Source of the DNA: Ktedonobacterales bacterium
Lineage (GTDB): Bacteria; Chloroflexota; Ktedonobacteria; Ktedonobacterales; JACDGC01
Reading direction: 5' to 3'
DNA: 13,438 nt
NCBI GenBank assembly: GCA_013815535.1
Contig: JACDGC010000041.1
Location: forward strand, 1 to 13,438
The notes under the pieces are model-generated. The model was not told where the DNA came from and did no database searches. It saw only the letters and a program-made list of their open reading frames with translations. Positions 6,341 through 12,929 of this stretch are shown here, piece by piece; within the stretch, counting starts at the first letter, position 1; the number at the start of each line of letters is the position of its first letter. Made by a program: the position numbers and the translations under genes.

Positions 6341-6360
6341 ATGGAACTGAGAACTATGCC
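6338..6360. other. Right junction of the element, putative att site
   Basis: Endonuclease III homology begins at the MPVDTH codons (6356 onward). The same open frame upstream (to 6302) shows no nth-like residues, and left of this point the sequence is AT-rich with element-type genes. The crossover should be close to here. The partner att site is not in the window, so no direct repeat could be compared. Confidence 0.5.
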
Positions 6361-6613
6361 AGTGGATACGCATGTTTTTCGCATCAGCCAACGCTTGGGG
6401 CTGATCGGGCCAAAAACGACCGTGGGGCAGGCACACGCGGCATTTGATGCCGCGCTGCCAGAGGCGCTCGTCTACCCATTACATGTTCTCTTCATTCGGC
6501 ATGGCCGCGCGGTGTGTCGCGCCCAGCAGCCCCTTTGCCGCGAGTGCCCGCTCGTCACCCTCTGCCCGTGGGGGCAGGCGCAGCTGACGCCACCCGTGGC
6601 CGCGACGGACTGA
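6356..6613 (+). pseudogene. nth: Endonuclease III (nth), C-terminal fragment split by the element
   Basis: The 85 residues match the C-terminal part of the base-excision glycosylase/AP-lyase Nth. They begin with MPVDTHVFRISQRLGL, whose Asp corresponds to the catalytic aspartate (E. coli Asp138). They end with the [4Fe-4S] loop Cys54-x6-Cys61-x2-Cys64-x5-Cys70. The helix-hairpin-helix and the catalytic Lys (E. coli Lys120) should lie just upstream but are absent. The full protein is about 210-220 aa, so roughly 60% is missing here. The missing part is expected beyond the left end of the element. The ATG at 6356 is the natural Met-Pro of the family and not a proven start. On its own this fragment cannot be active; exact excision of the element would restore the gene. 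It is convergent with the SIMPL gene, with 6 bases between them. Confidence 0.85.
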
Positions 6614-6619
6614 CCGCCC

Positions 6620-7273
6620 TTAGGTAAGCGCGAAGGTGACGGCGATCTCGGTAGAGATGGTCAACTCGCCCGCCTCAATGGGGGTGACATCTGCGACCAT
6701 CTTCGCCATCATGCGCGCCCCGCGCAGGGGACCCGGACGCGGGGGCGCGCTCTGGCCAATCTGCAATACCGGACCGACGGTCACGCCCAGCACGCCCGCC
6801 ATATGCTCGGCCTGGGCACGGGCATCGAGCAGGGCCATACGCTGGGCATCGGCCCGCGCCGCCTGGGTGTCGCTCGCCTCTAGCTGGACGCTGTTGATGA
6901 CCACCAGATCGCCCCCGGCGGCGATGATGGCGTCGATGATCGCCCCGGTCTTTTCAAGGGATGTGACGCGCACTTGCACGGTATTCATGGCGGAGTGGCC
7001 AATGCGGCGCGCGCCTTCCGGTCCATGTTGATATTCCGGTGAGATGTTCACATAGCCGGTCTGGATGTCGCGGTCAGCCACGCCCGCCTGACGCACGACC
7101 GCCAGCATCGCGTTCAGGGCCGCCGCTGCTGCTTGGCTGGCCTCCTGCGCAGTCGGCGCGGTCGTGCGCACGCCCAGTTGCACCACCGCCACGTCTGGCG
7201 CGGTGTTGGCCTGCCCACGGCCCACGACCTGGATGGTCCGTTGCCAATCTGCCTCTGCTGGTTGCTGTGCCAT
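6620..7273 (-). CDS. SIMPL-domain (DUF541, YggE-like) protein
   Basis: This 217-aa protein matches the SIMPL (DUF541) family along its length. It opens with IQVVGRGQANTAPDVAVVQL (about 14-33), has a long helix rich in Ala (about 40-62), the IQTGYVNISPEY strand, and a second half with the SVQLEASD and ARAQAEHMAGVLGV segments. The C-terminus is beta (ISTEIAVTFAL). Family members such as E. coli YggE are linked to stress tolerance, but the biochemical role is unknown. Many are exported; here the chosen start gives no signal peptide, so the protein looks cytoplasmic. The ATG at 7273 has GGGAGGG 8 bases upstream. The open frame to 7327 adds 18 residues that are not a convincing signal. It is divergent from the MscS gene. 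Confidence 0.85.
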   Translation of the reverse strand: MAQQPAEADWQRTIQVVGRGQANTAPDVAVVQLGVRTTAPTAQEASQAAAAALNAMLAVVRQAGVADRDIQTGYVNISPEYQHGPEGARRIGHSAMNTVQVRVTSLEKTGAIIDAIIAAGGDLVVINSVQLEASDTQAARADAQRMALLDARAQAEHMAGVLGVTVGPVLQIGQSAPPRPGPLRGARMMAKMVADVTPIEAGELTISTEIAVTFALT

Positions 7274-7350
7274 TGCTGTTGCCCTCCCTGTGATTGCTTT
7301 TATGTGCCCTGTGTACCATGGTAGCACATGCCGCTGACCGACGGGCGCTA

Positions 7351-7379
7351 TTGCTGTGCTGCGCCTTACCCGCTATGAT
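7351..7379 (+). promoter_or_regulatory. Candidate promoter for the MscS-type channel
   Basis: TTGCTG (7351-7356) and TATGAT (7374-7379) are separated by exactly 17 bases, and the start codon is 37 bases further on. The -10 box matches 5/6 and the -35 box only 3/6. Confidence 0.45.
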
Positions 7380-7416
7380 GGCGGGGAAACCCAAACGTGA
7401 GGAGCGTGACGCAACG

Positions 7417-8490
7417 ATGTGGCAATGGTTGACGGACTCTGAGGCTGTGCTGGTCTATCTCATTCCGGTGGGCATCATCCTGGGGGCGGCCCTCGGCGGC
7501 CTCGTCATCGAGGTCGTGGTGCTGCGGCGGCTGGCCAAGTGGGCCGCGAAAACGACCTGGCAGGGGGACGACGCCATCTTGCACGCGCTGCGTGGCAAGG
7601 TCGTGATCTGGAGCACCCTGTTGGGCATCAATGCGGCCTTGCCCCATGTGCCGTTGACCATCCCCGCGCCGACGCTTATGTTGCTGCACCAGATCTTGCT
7701 GGTGCTGTTCATCCTGACGGTGACGAGTGGCGTGGCCTCGGCGGCGGCGGGCCTCATCCGCAGCCCCGTCTCGCCCGATGCCCGCCCGGCGCTGTCGTTG
7801 GTGACGACTAGCGTGCAGGTGGTGATCTACATCCTGGGGATCTTGATCATCCTGCAAGTCTTTGCCATCTCCATCACCCCGGCGCTGGCGGCCTTGGGCG
7901 TCACCGGTTTGGCCGTCTCGTTGGCGCTGCAAGGGACGCTCACCGACCTCATTTCGGGCATCCAGATCATCGCGTCGCGGCAGGTGCGGCCTGGCGACTT
8001 CATTCGGCTGGAAAACGGCGAAGAAGGCTATGTCACCGATGTCAACTGGCGCACCACGCGCATCCGGCAGATCACCAACAACATGATCATCATGCCGAAT
8101 TCGCAGATCACCACGTCGATGGTGCTCAACTTTCACGAACCCGAGCGCGCCTTGCTGGTGCCGGTGCCGCTGGGCGTCAGCTATGCCAGCGACCTGGAAT
8201 TCGTCGAACGCGTGACGCTGGCGGTCGCGCACGAGGTGCTGGCAGAGGTCGATGGGGGCATCGCGCCCTCCGAGCCGTTCATCCGCTACACCGCCTTTGG
8301 CGACTCCAGCATCAACTTCACCGTCTATCTGCACTGCCAGGAATATGCCGACAACTATCTCGTCAAACACGAGTTCATCAAACGGCTGCATCGGCGCTAT
8401 GGTGCGGAGGGCATCGACATCCCCTTCCCCACACAAACGGTCTATGTGCAGCCCCAAACGGTAACAGCCGAGCGCGCCGCTACGTCCTAA
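7417..8490 (+). CDS. MscS-family mechanosensitive channel
   Basis: This 357-aa inner-membrane protein would release solutes on osmotic downshift. Hydrophobic segments appear at about 11-35, 60-80, 88-113 and 130-152. The pore helix at about 154-184 (LAALGVTGLAVSLALQG) has the Gly/Ala packing pattern of MscS TM3. The beta domain with RPGDFIRLENGEEGYV follows, then VNWRTTRIR and NNMIIMPNSQI, which are classic for the family, and finally the C-terminal alpha/beta domain. The start at 7417 gives an N-terminus directly before the first membrane segment. GAGGAG lies 12 bases upstream, a slightly long spacing. The frame is open back to 7294, but those residues lack a ribosome site. It is divergent from the SIMPL gene and probably monocistronic. 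Confidence 0.93.
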   Translation: MWQWLTDSEAVLVYLIPVGIILGAALGGLVIEVVVLRRLAKWAAKTTWQGDDAILHALRGKVVIWSTLLGINAALPHVPLTIPAPTLMLLHQILLVLFILTVTSGVASAAAGLIRSPVSPDARPALSLVTTSVQVVIYILGILIILQVFAISITPALAALGVTGLAVSLALQGTLTDLISGIQIIASRQVRPGDFIRLENGEEGYVTDVNWRTTRIRQITNNMIIMPNSQITTSMVLNFHEPERALLVPVPLGVSYASDLEFVERVTLAVAHEVLAEVDGGIAPSEPFIRYTAFGDSSINFTVYLHCQEYADNYLVKHEFIKRLHRRYGAEGIDIPFPTQTVYVQPQTVTAERAATS

Positions 8491-8571
8491 ACATCTGGAA
8501 CACAAACGCGATACAATTTCCATGGTTCCGTGAGATTCAGCGGTTACGCTAGATTGTGAAGGGATTAGACG

Positions 8572-8614
8572 CGTGGCAAGCGGCCTGCGGTGATAGTGCC
8601 GCCTGTTTGCCACG
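8572..8614 (+). repeat. Interrupted hairpin upstream of the cupredoxin gene
   Basis: CGTGGCAA (8572-8579) pairs with TTGCCACG (8607-8614), and GCGGC (8580-8584) pairs with GCCGC (8598-8602). This gives 13 bp with a 4-base bulge and a 13-base loop. It lies in the 201-base gap 8491-8691, which otherwise shows no gene. No U-tract follows, so a regulatory or processing structure in the leader is as likely as a terminator for the channel gene. Confidence 0.4.
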
Positions 8615-8691
8615 TCGTCGCCACCCCCTTGCGCCTGGGTCAACCGTTGATCCACGTGCTCTTTTCACCGTCAGCACAACAGGAGTATCTC

Positions 8692-9066
8692 GTGAAGCGC
8701 CTCTTATGGACGATCATTCCCAGTTGCCTCATGCTGCTGAGCGCGGCCTGTGGCAGCAGCGTCACCAGCAATGACCCCAATGCCATCGACACCAGCGGCA
8801 GCGCGTTTTCTAAGACACAGATCACCATCAAACAGGGCCAAAGCCTTTCCTTCGTGGATAATGGCGAGATCCACTATCTGGTCATCGGCACGAATGCCAC
8901 CTACCAAAGAGAAGCGGGCGCGCCCGACCTGGGCGGCCCGGATGGCCACACCATCAGCGCGGGTCAAGTGTGGGTGACGCCGCCGTGGACCACCCCTGGC
9001 GTGTACCACATCACCTGCACCATCCATCCCAGCATGAATCTGACGGTGACGGTGGCAGCAACCTGA
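8692..9066 (+). CDS. Cupredoxin-like (plastocyanin/azurin family) lipoprotein
   Basis: This 124-aa blue-copper-type protein probably carries electrons or binds copper at the outer face of the membrane. The GTG start at 8692 is chosen because AGGAG lies 6 bases upstream and it gives a proper lipoprotein signal: KR, a hydrophobic stretch (4-16) and LSAAC with lipid-modified Cys20. The Ser at -3 is not the usual Leu. A Ser/Asn-rich linker follows. The copper site can be read as His61 in the GEIHYL strand and C-x2-H-x2-M at the end (Cys109, His112, Met115 in CTIHPSM). All four type-1 ligands are therefore present. The longer in-frame ORF to 8590 would bury the signal peptide. The phosphotransferase gene follows after 39 bases and may be co-transcribed. 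Confidence 0.87.
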   Translation: MKRLLWTIIPSCLMLLSAACGSSVTSNDPNAIDTSGSAFSKTQITIKQGQSLSFVDNGEIHYLVIGTNATYQREAGAPDLGGPDGHTISAGQVWVTPPWTTPGVYHITCTIHPSMNLTVTVAAT

Positions 9067-9105
9067 GCGTATTGATGCAACACGGCAGGAAGGAACAAAG
9101 GACCG

Positions 9106-10104
9106 ATGCGTGAAAAGCCGACCATCGCTGAGGACGCGTTGCGCGACTGTTTGGCGAATCAATGGGGTCTCACGGATGTGCAACTGGATTTCCTGCCCCT
9201 CGGCCTCGACACCCGTGCCGGGGTCTACCGCGTGACGACCGCAACGCAGACCTATCTGCTGAAGGTCAAGGCGGGCGCGCTCTATGCGCCGACCTGCGTG
9301 GTTCCCCACTACCTGCACCAGCAAGGCATCGCCGCTGTGGTCGCGCCAGTGCCCACGCGCGCGGATGCGCTGTGGACCGAGGTCGCGGGTTGGGCGGTGA
9401 TCCTCTATCCCTTCATCGTGGGGGTGAGTGATTGGGACCCCGGCCTGACGCCGGACCAGTGGTGGGCAATGGGGGCCGCGCTGCGCCAGATTCATCAGAC
9501 GCCCATACCCGTTGGGGGATTCGCAACGATGCGCCGCGAAGCATTCGAGCCAGCGCGCTACCGCGACCACCTTCAGGAACTCATGCCGCAGCTCAGCGCC
9601 GCTGAAGACGGCGACCCCTTGGCAGACATGGTGCGCACGAGTTGGCGGCTGCACCACGCGACGATCCAGGCAGCGCTGGTGACGATGGCAGCGCTCGCCC
9701 AGCGGTTGCGCGAGCAGGCAACGCCATATGTCATTTGCCATGCGGATCTGCATCCCGGCAACATCATTCGCGGCAGCGCTGACTCCATGCATGTGATTGA
9801 CTGGGATGACGTGATGCTGGCACCGCAAGAGCGCGATTTCCTCTTCACGGGGGAACCCGCCGCAGACACCCCCTTCATGCAAGGGTATGGCACAGTGGCG
9901 GTTGATTGGGCCGCGCTGACCTACTATCGGTGGGAGCGGGTGCTGCAAGATCTGATCGAATGTGCTCAGTGCGTCTTTGTGCGGGCTGACGTGACGATGG
10001 GGGTCAAAGCCGAACAAGCTCAGCTTTTCTCTGACATCCTGATGGGTGGCGGGGAGGTCGCGTCGGCGCAGCAAGCGGCGGCACACATCCCCCCGGAAGG
10101 GTGA
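9106..10104 (+). CDS. APH/choline-kinase-family phosphotransferase
   Basis: This 332-aa protein has the aminoglycoside-phosphotransferase kinase fold and would transfer phosphate from ATP to a small molecule. Lys53 in YLLKVK is the likely ATP-binding lysine. The catalytic loop is CHADLHPGNII (His212, Asp214, His216, Asn219), and the metal-binding Asp232 sits in VIDWDD. The N-lobe (1-105) and helical C-lobe are complete, and the length is typical. The pattern is somewhat like APH(9)-type spectinomycin kinases, but substrate cannot be read from sequence and most chromosomal members are not proven resistance genes. The ATG at 9106 has AAAGGA 4 bases upstream. It probably shares a transcript with the cupredoxin gene and converges on the next minus-strand gene. 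Confidence 0.88.
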   Translation: MREKPTIAEDALRDCLANQWGLTDVQLDFLPLGLDTRAGVYRVTTATQTYLLKVKAGALYAPTCVVPHYLHQQGIAAVVAPVPTRADALWTEVAGWAVILYPFIVGVSDWDPGLTPDQWWAMGAALRQIHQTPIPVGGFATMRREAFEPARYRDHLQELMPQLSAAEDGDPLADMVRTSWRLHHATIQAALVTMAALAQRLREQATPYVICHADLHPGNIIRGSADSMHVIDWDDVMLAPQERDFLFTGEPAADTPFMQGYGTVAVDWAALTYYRWERVLQDLIECAQCVFVRADVTMGVKAEQAQLFSDILMGGGEVASAQQAAAHIPPEG

Positions 10105-10141
10105 GACCGCTCTTGCGCTGGCTGGACGTGAGCAGATGGCC

Positions 10142-10594
10142 CTAGAAACGCTGATAGCGCAATGAGATGATGCCCGGCGCGAAACGGTTCGCTTTTTGCA
10201 GATATTCTTGTTCGTTGGCGGTAATCATCAATTTATGCATGACCACGACATCGCCATCGGGCAGCGGCTCGGCGGGCTGCAAGCACAATTCCATCACCGC
10301 GCAGCCACGGTCATAGACCTTCACTAGGCCCCCCGCGCCAGGGATGCGATAGACGCGCCCGTCGAAGTTGGGGCTGGGCACTTCCAGATAGCCAAAGCGC
10401 GTGAGTTGCTGATATTCCTGCGGGGCGAGAATCTCGCGCATCAGCAGGCGGGCACGGTTGTCGGCGCTGGCACCTTCGCGCCAGGGCAAAGTGAAACGTA
10501 GGAGGGGAACGTCTATACCACGAGCGATAAACAGCAAAGAAATAAGAGTGACGACGCTCACGATGCCAGCGGCCAATGCAACGATTTCAGCCAT
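10142..10594 (-). CDS. Membrane-anchored unknown protein
   Basis: This is a 150-aa protein with one N-terminal membrane helix (about residues 3-24, VALAAGIVSVVTLISLLFIA) and a soluble domain of about 110 residues. The soluble part contains the stretches LAPQEYQQLTRFGYLEVPSP, GRVYRIPG and NEQEYLQKANRFAPG, which look conserved in style but match no family I can name. With so short an N-terminus the helix could be an uncleaved anchor. The ATG at 10594 has GGGGGAA 4 bases upstream. It is convergent with the phosphotransferase gene (37-base gap, no clear terminator). A weak terminator-like structure separates it from the 81-aa gene upstream. Confidence 0.75.
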   Translation of the reverse strand: MAEIVALAAGIVSVVTLISLLFIARGIDVPLLRFTLPWREGASADNRARLLMREILAPQEYQQLTRFGYLEVPSPNFDGRVYRIPGAGGLVKVYDRGCAVMELCLQPAEPLPDGDVVVMHKLMITANEQEYLQKANRFAPGIISLRYQRF

Positions 10595-10618
10595 GACATT
10601 CCCCCATTATCGATCCCA

Positions 10619-10672
10619 TAAAACAAAGAAAAACAAGACCACGCGCCAGGGAGCCAACGGCTGGCCTCGGCG
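10619..10672 (-). terminator. Weak terminator candidate after the kinase/81-aa pair
   Basis: On the minus strand an imperfect stem (10659-10662 with 10652-10655 as tip; 10669-10672 with 10644-10647 as base; internal mismatches) is followed, after about 8 bases, by a T-rich tract (10619-10635). The distance from stem to T-tract is longer than usual. Confidence 0.3.
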
Positions 10673-10708
10673 CACGACAGCGGGGATGATGGACATCCGC
10701 GCTGTGCT

Positions 10709-10954
10709 TCAGCCACCGACCACGCGAGGGATCATGACGATCTGCTCGGCGGTGCGGTCAAATTGGTCGATGCGAACTGGGGCTTTGCCCGCCTCTACAC
10801 GGACGGCGGTGGCCCCCTTGGCGCGCGCCTCATTAAAGATGCGCTCGGCTTCACGAACGGCGGCCTCCGCCTCGGCGTCCCCGATGGCGGCGCGCCGGGC
10901 ATCCCATGCGACGCGGTCGTCGCCACGCTTCGACATGATACGGAGCATTCCCAT
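10709..10954 (-). CDS. Small conserved-looking protein ending in Gly-Gly, coupled to the kinase
   Basis: This 81-aa protein is of unknown family. Residues about 22-47 form an Ala/Glu-rich amphipathic helix. A beta-like segment follows (TAVRVEAGKAPVRIDQFD), and the end is EQIVMIPRVVGG. The terminal Gly-Gly resembles the tails of MoaD/ThiS-type proteins, but the rest does not show their fold clearly. The start at 10954 lies 3 bases after the kinase stop codon, so translation is likely coupled. Met3 (10948) and Met7 (10936) are alternatives; AAAGG lies 11 bases before the first ATG. Its placement suggests a partner or target of the kinase, without direct evidence. Confidence 0.65.
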   Translation of the reverse strand: MGMLRIMSKRGDDRVAWDARRAAIGDAEAEAAVREAERIFNEARAKGATAVRVEAGKAPVRIDQFDRTAEQIVMIPRVVGG

Positions 10955-10957
10955 GGT

Positions 10958-12772
10958 TTAGTCTGCCTTTCTCTCTGAACGCGGCAGCGTTGGTGCCGCG
11001 CTCAACCCACCAGGAGGCGGATTCAGGTCGCCGGAACGGTGCAGGGGGAGCATGAGGGTAAAGCGGCTGCCCTGGCCGGGCATGCTCTGCACTTGCACCC
11101 GCCCACCGTGGCGATCCACAATCGCTTTCACGATAGCGAGTCCTAGCCCCTGCCCACCACCCGAACCCTTGCTGGGGTCGGCAGAGACGCGATAGAAGCG
11201 CTCAAAGATGCGCGGAAGATGTTCGGGGGCAATGCCGCAGCCCGTGTCGGCAACGCTGATCTCAAGCATCCGATTGACTACCCGCGTTTCGAGCCACACC
11301 TGGCCGCCACGCGGAGTATGCGCGATGGCATTGCTCAGCAGATTTCGTGCCGCTTGGCTCAACCGTTCGCTGTCGCCAAAATAAGGTGGCAGCATCGGGG
11401 CCAGCGCCGCTGAGAGGGTGACGCCAGCATCGCGCGCCACCAGATCCATCGCGTCGAACGTCTCTTTCAACATACGCCCCATATCAAACAAGAGCATGTT
11501 CATCGTCAAGGTGCCCGCGTCTTCATAGGCAAGCACGATGAGGTCTCTGACCTGGGTGGCCAATTGCTCGCCACTGACGCGGGCGCGCTGGGCGAGGGGG
11601 CGCTGTTTCTCATCCAGCGCGCCGGCCACCCCCGTGAGCATCAGATCAAGGAACCCGTTCAGGTTATGCAGGGGGGTGCTGATCTCATGCGAGATGATCT
11701 GCAAAAACTGGGTCTTTTGGGCCTGCTCGGCCCGCACGGCGGCATAGAGGGCGATGTTTTCGAGGGCGGTCGCCAGGATGGGCGCAAGCTCGCTCATCAC
11801 GCGTTGGTCGTCGTCGCGGAAGGGGCGGGCCCGCGCCAAGGTCAGCACGCCGCGCAGTTGGTCCTTGCTCAGCAGCGGCACCCCCAGCAGCGCCAATTCC
11901 TCCCCGGCGAGGAAGGCCTCGGTGAGCCGCCCAGGGCGGATGGCAACGCGGTCGGGGCTATAGAGCGCCGCCGTGCGCGTCTGAGCGATGCGAGCGGTGA
12001 ACGAGGTGCCATCGCTCAGCGCCACGCGTCGCCCGCAGAGGTGCAGGCTGCGTTCGCCCTGGCTGGCGATGACGACGAGTTCCTGGGGAGGCTGGTCGAA
12101 GGCGAAGATCAGCGCATCATCATAGGGGACGATGCCAGCAATGCCCCCAGCGATATGCTCGAAGATCTCGCGCGGGTCCAGCACGGCAGTGATGGTGCGG
12201 GCGGCATCGACCAGCGTTTGCAGTTGGCGGCGCTCCGCAGTGGCCGATTCGGTTTGCACCGCGCGCGCCAGCACCAGCACCGCCGCGTCGGCCAAAGCCT
12301 CGGCACAGGCGACGTGTCGCGCGCCGAAACCGTGCAGCCGGTCGCTGGCGACTGCGACGATGCCAAAGAATTCGTCTTCTTCTTGCAGGGGAACGCAGAG
12401 CAATGAGCCGGTGCGCTTGCCGTCGGTGGGGCGATAGCGGGTGTCATGCGCCAGACTGTCGCTGACGATCAGGGTTTTCGTCGCGGCCACTTCGCCCAAA
12501 ATGCCCTGATGCAACAGAATGCGCCGCGCCACGGTGGGCGCGGTGGTGCCGACATATTGGGTCAACACCAGTTCATCCGAAGCGGCATCATAGACGGCAA
12601 GCAGCCCCGACGACGCACTGAGCAGCGAGATGATGTTGCGCAGGATGCGGCGCAGCGCACGGTCGGTGGCTTCATTGGCCGCCACGGCCTGCAACGAGGC
12701 CGTGGGAGTGATCCCAGAGTTGCCCCCCACCTCGCCAGAGCGCACATCCATGCGCGAAAAATTGGCCGCCAT
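10958..12772 (-). CDS. Soluble GAF-GAF sensor histidine kinase
   Basis: This 604-aa two-component kinase has a GAF domain at about 38-175, a second GAF at about 185-345, a HisKA dimerization domain (about 353-420) with phospho-accepting His362 in ISHEISTPLHNL, and a HATPase domain (about 465-577). The HATPase has the N box (RNLLSNAIAHTP, Asn477 and Asn481), the G1 box DTGCGI (Asp509) and the G2 box GQGLGLAIV. There is no membrane segment, so it senses a cytoplasmic signal through the GAF domains. The ATG at 12772 has GGGAGGGAG 8 bases upstream; the open frame to 12931 would overlap folD and has no ribosome site. No response regulator with an output domain lies next to it, so its partner is elsewhere. 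It shares a transcript with the 81-aa gene. Confidence 0.92.
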   Translation of the reverse strand: MAANFSRMDVRSGEVGGNSGITPTASLQAVAANEATDRALRRILRNIISLLSASSGLLAVYDAASDELVLTQYVGTTAPTVARRILLHQGILGEVAATKTLIVSDSLAHDTRYRPTDGKRTGSLLCVPLQEEDEFFGIVAVASDRLHGFGARHVACAEALADAAVLVLARAVQTESATAERRQLQTLVDAARTITAVLDPREIFEHIAGGIAGIVPYDDALIFAFDQPPQELVVIASQGERSLHLCGRRVALSDGTSFTARIAQTRTAALYSPDRVAIRPGRLTEAFLAGEELALLGVPLLSKDQLRGVLTLARARPFRDDDQRVMSELAPILATALENIALYAAVRAEQAQKTQFLQIISHEISTPLHNLNGFLDLMLTGVAGALDEKQRPLAQRARVSGEQLATQVRDLIVLAYEDAGTLTMNMLLFDMGRMLKETFDAMDLVARDAGVTLSAALAPMLPPYFGDSERLSQAARNLLSNAIAHTPRGGQVWLETRVVNRMLEISVADTGCGIAPEHLPRIFERFYRVSADPSKGSGGGQGLGLAIVKAIVDRHGGRVQVQSMPGQGSRFTLMLPLHRSGDLNPPPGGLSAAPTLPRSERKAD

Positions 12773-12822
12773 TCTTGGCACTCCCTCCCGGTGATCGTTC
12801 CCCACATACGCTTCCTGCTGAT

Positions 12823-12852
12823 CTGGCACTAGCTGAGCAATTCCAGTGCCAG
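12823..12852. repeat. Inverted repeat between the kinase and folD
   Basis: CTGGCACT (12823-12830) and AGTGCCAG (12845-12852) form perfect 8-bp arms with a 14-base spacer in the divergent intergenic region. It could be an operator for a dimeric regulator acting on one or both genes, or a leader hairpin of the kinase transcript. Confidence 0.45.
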
Positions 12853-12889
12853 GGGAGGGGGAACGGGCGACGCGCGGGGAGCGAACGGG

Positions 12890-12898
12890 TGGTATACT
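12890..12898 (+). promoter_or_regulatory. Extended -10 promoter for folD
   Basis: TGGTATACT gives a 5/6 -10 box with a TG extension, 31 bases upstream of the folD ATG. No good -35 box is visible in the GC-rich sequence before it. Confidence 0.5.
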
Positions 12899-12929
12899 GC
12901 GAACGAAACCACGTGACAGAGGATCGAGC

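Larger units (their letters stand above)
1..6355. mobile_element. Integrated element with serine recombinase, inserted in nth (left end outside window)
   Basis: This stretch carries a large serine recombinase, a Rep_trans/MOBT-like protein, an XRE regulator, a sigma-like protein with zinc fingers and several unknown small proteins. These are typical contents of an integrative or mobilizable element. It ends abruptly at a 5'-truncated endonuclease III gene. Base composition differs across the join: 5281-5340 is 24/60 G+C by hand count, against 40/60 for 7561-7620. No conjugation coupling protein or type IV secretion gene is visible, so it may be a mobilizable or plasmid-like integrated element rather than a self-transmissible one. 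The left boundary is not visible: bases 1-64 show no nth-like coding sequence, so the other att site probably lies further left. The right boundary is inferred from where nth homology begins. Confidence 0.65.

Noticed and set aside
7314..7323. TACCATGGTA palindrome between the SIMPL and MscS genes
   Set aside because: The perfect part is only 10 bases and the flanks do not extend cleanly, so it could be chance.
7366..8655. 429-aa open frame on the minus strand across the MscS-type gene
   Set aside because: It is antisense to a clear MscS coding region. The translation is rich in Arg, Gln, His and Asp with no recognisable domain, as expected of a shadow frame in GC-rich DNA.
8704..10086. 460-aa open frame on the minus strand across the cupredoxin and phosphotransferase genes
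   Set aside because: It is antisense to two genes with intact catalytic or metal-binding motifs, and has no domain or ribosome site of its own.
10598..10612. GATAAT box upstream of the 150-aa membrane protein, considered as a promoter
   Set aside because: It lies so close to the ribosome site that transcription would start within or after it, and no matching -35 box is present.
11564..12406. 280-aa plus-strand open frame inside the histidine kinase
   Set aside because: It is a shadow of the kinase coding strand; no family signature is seen.
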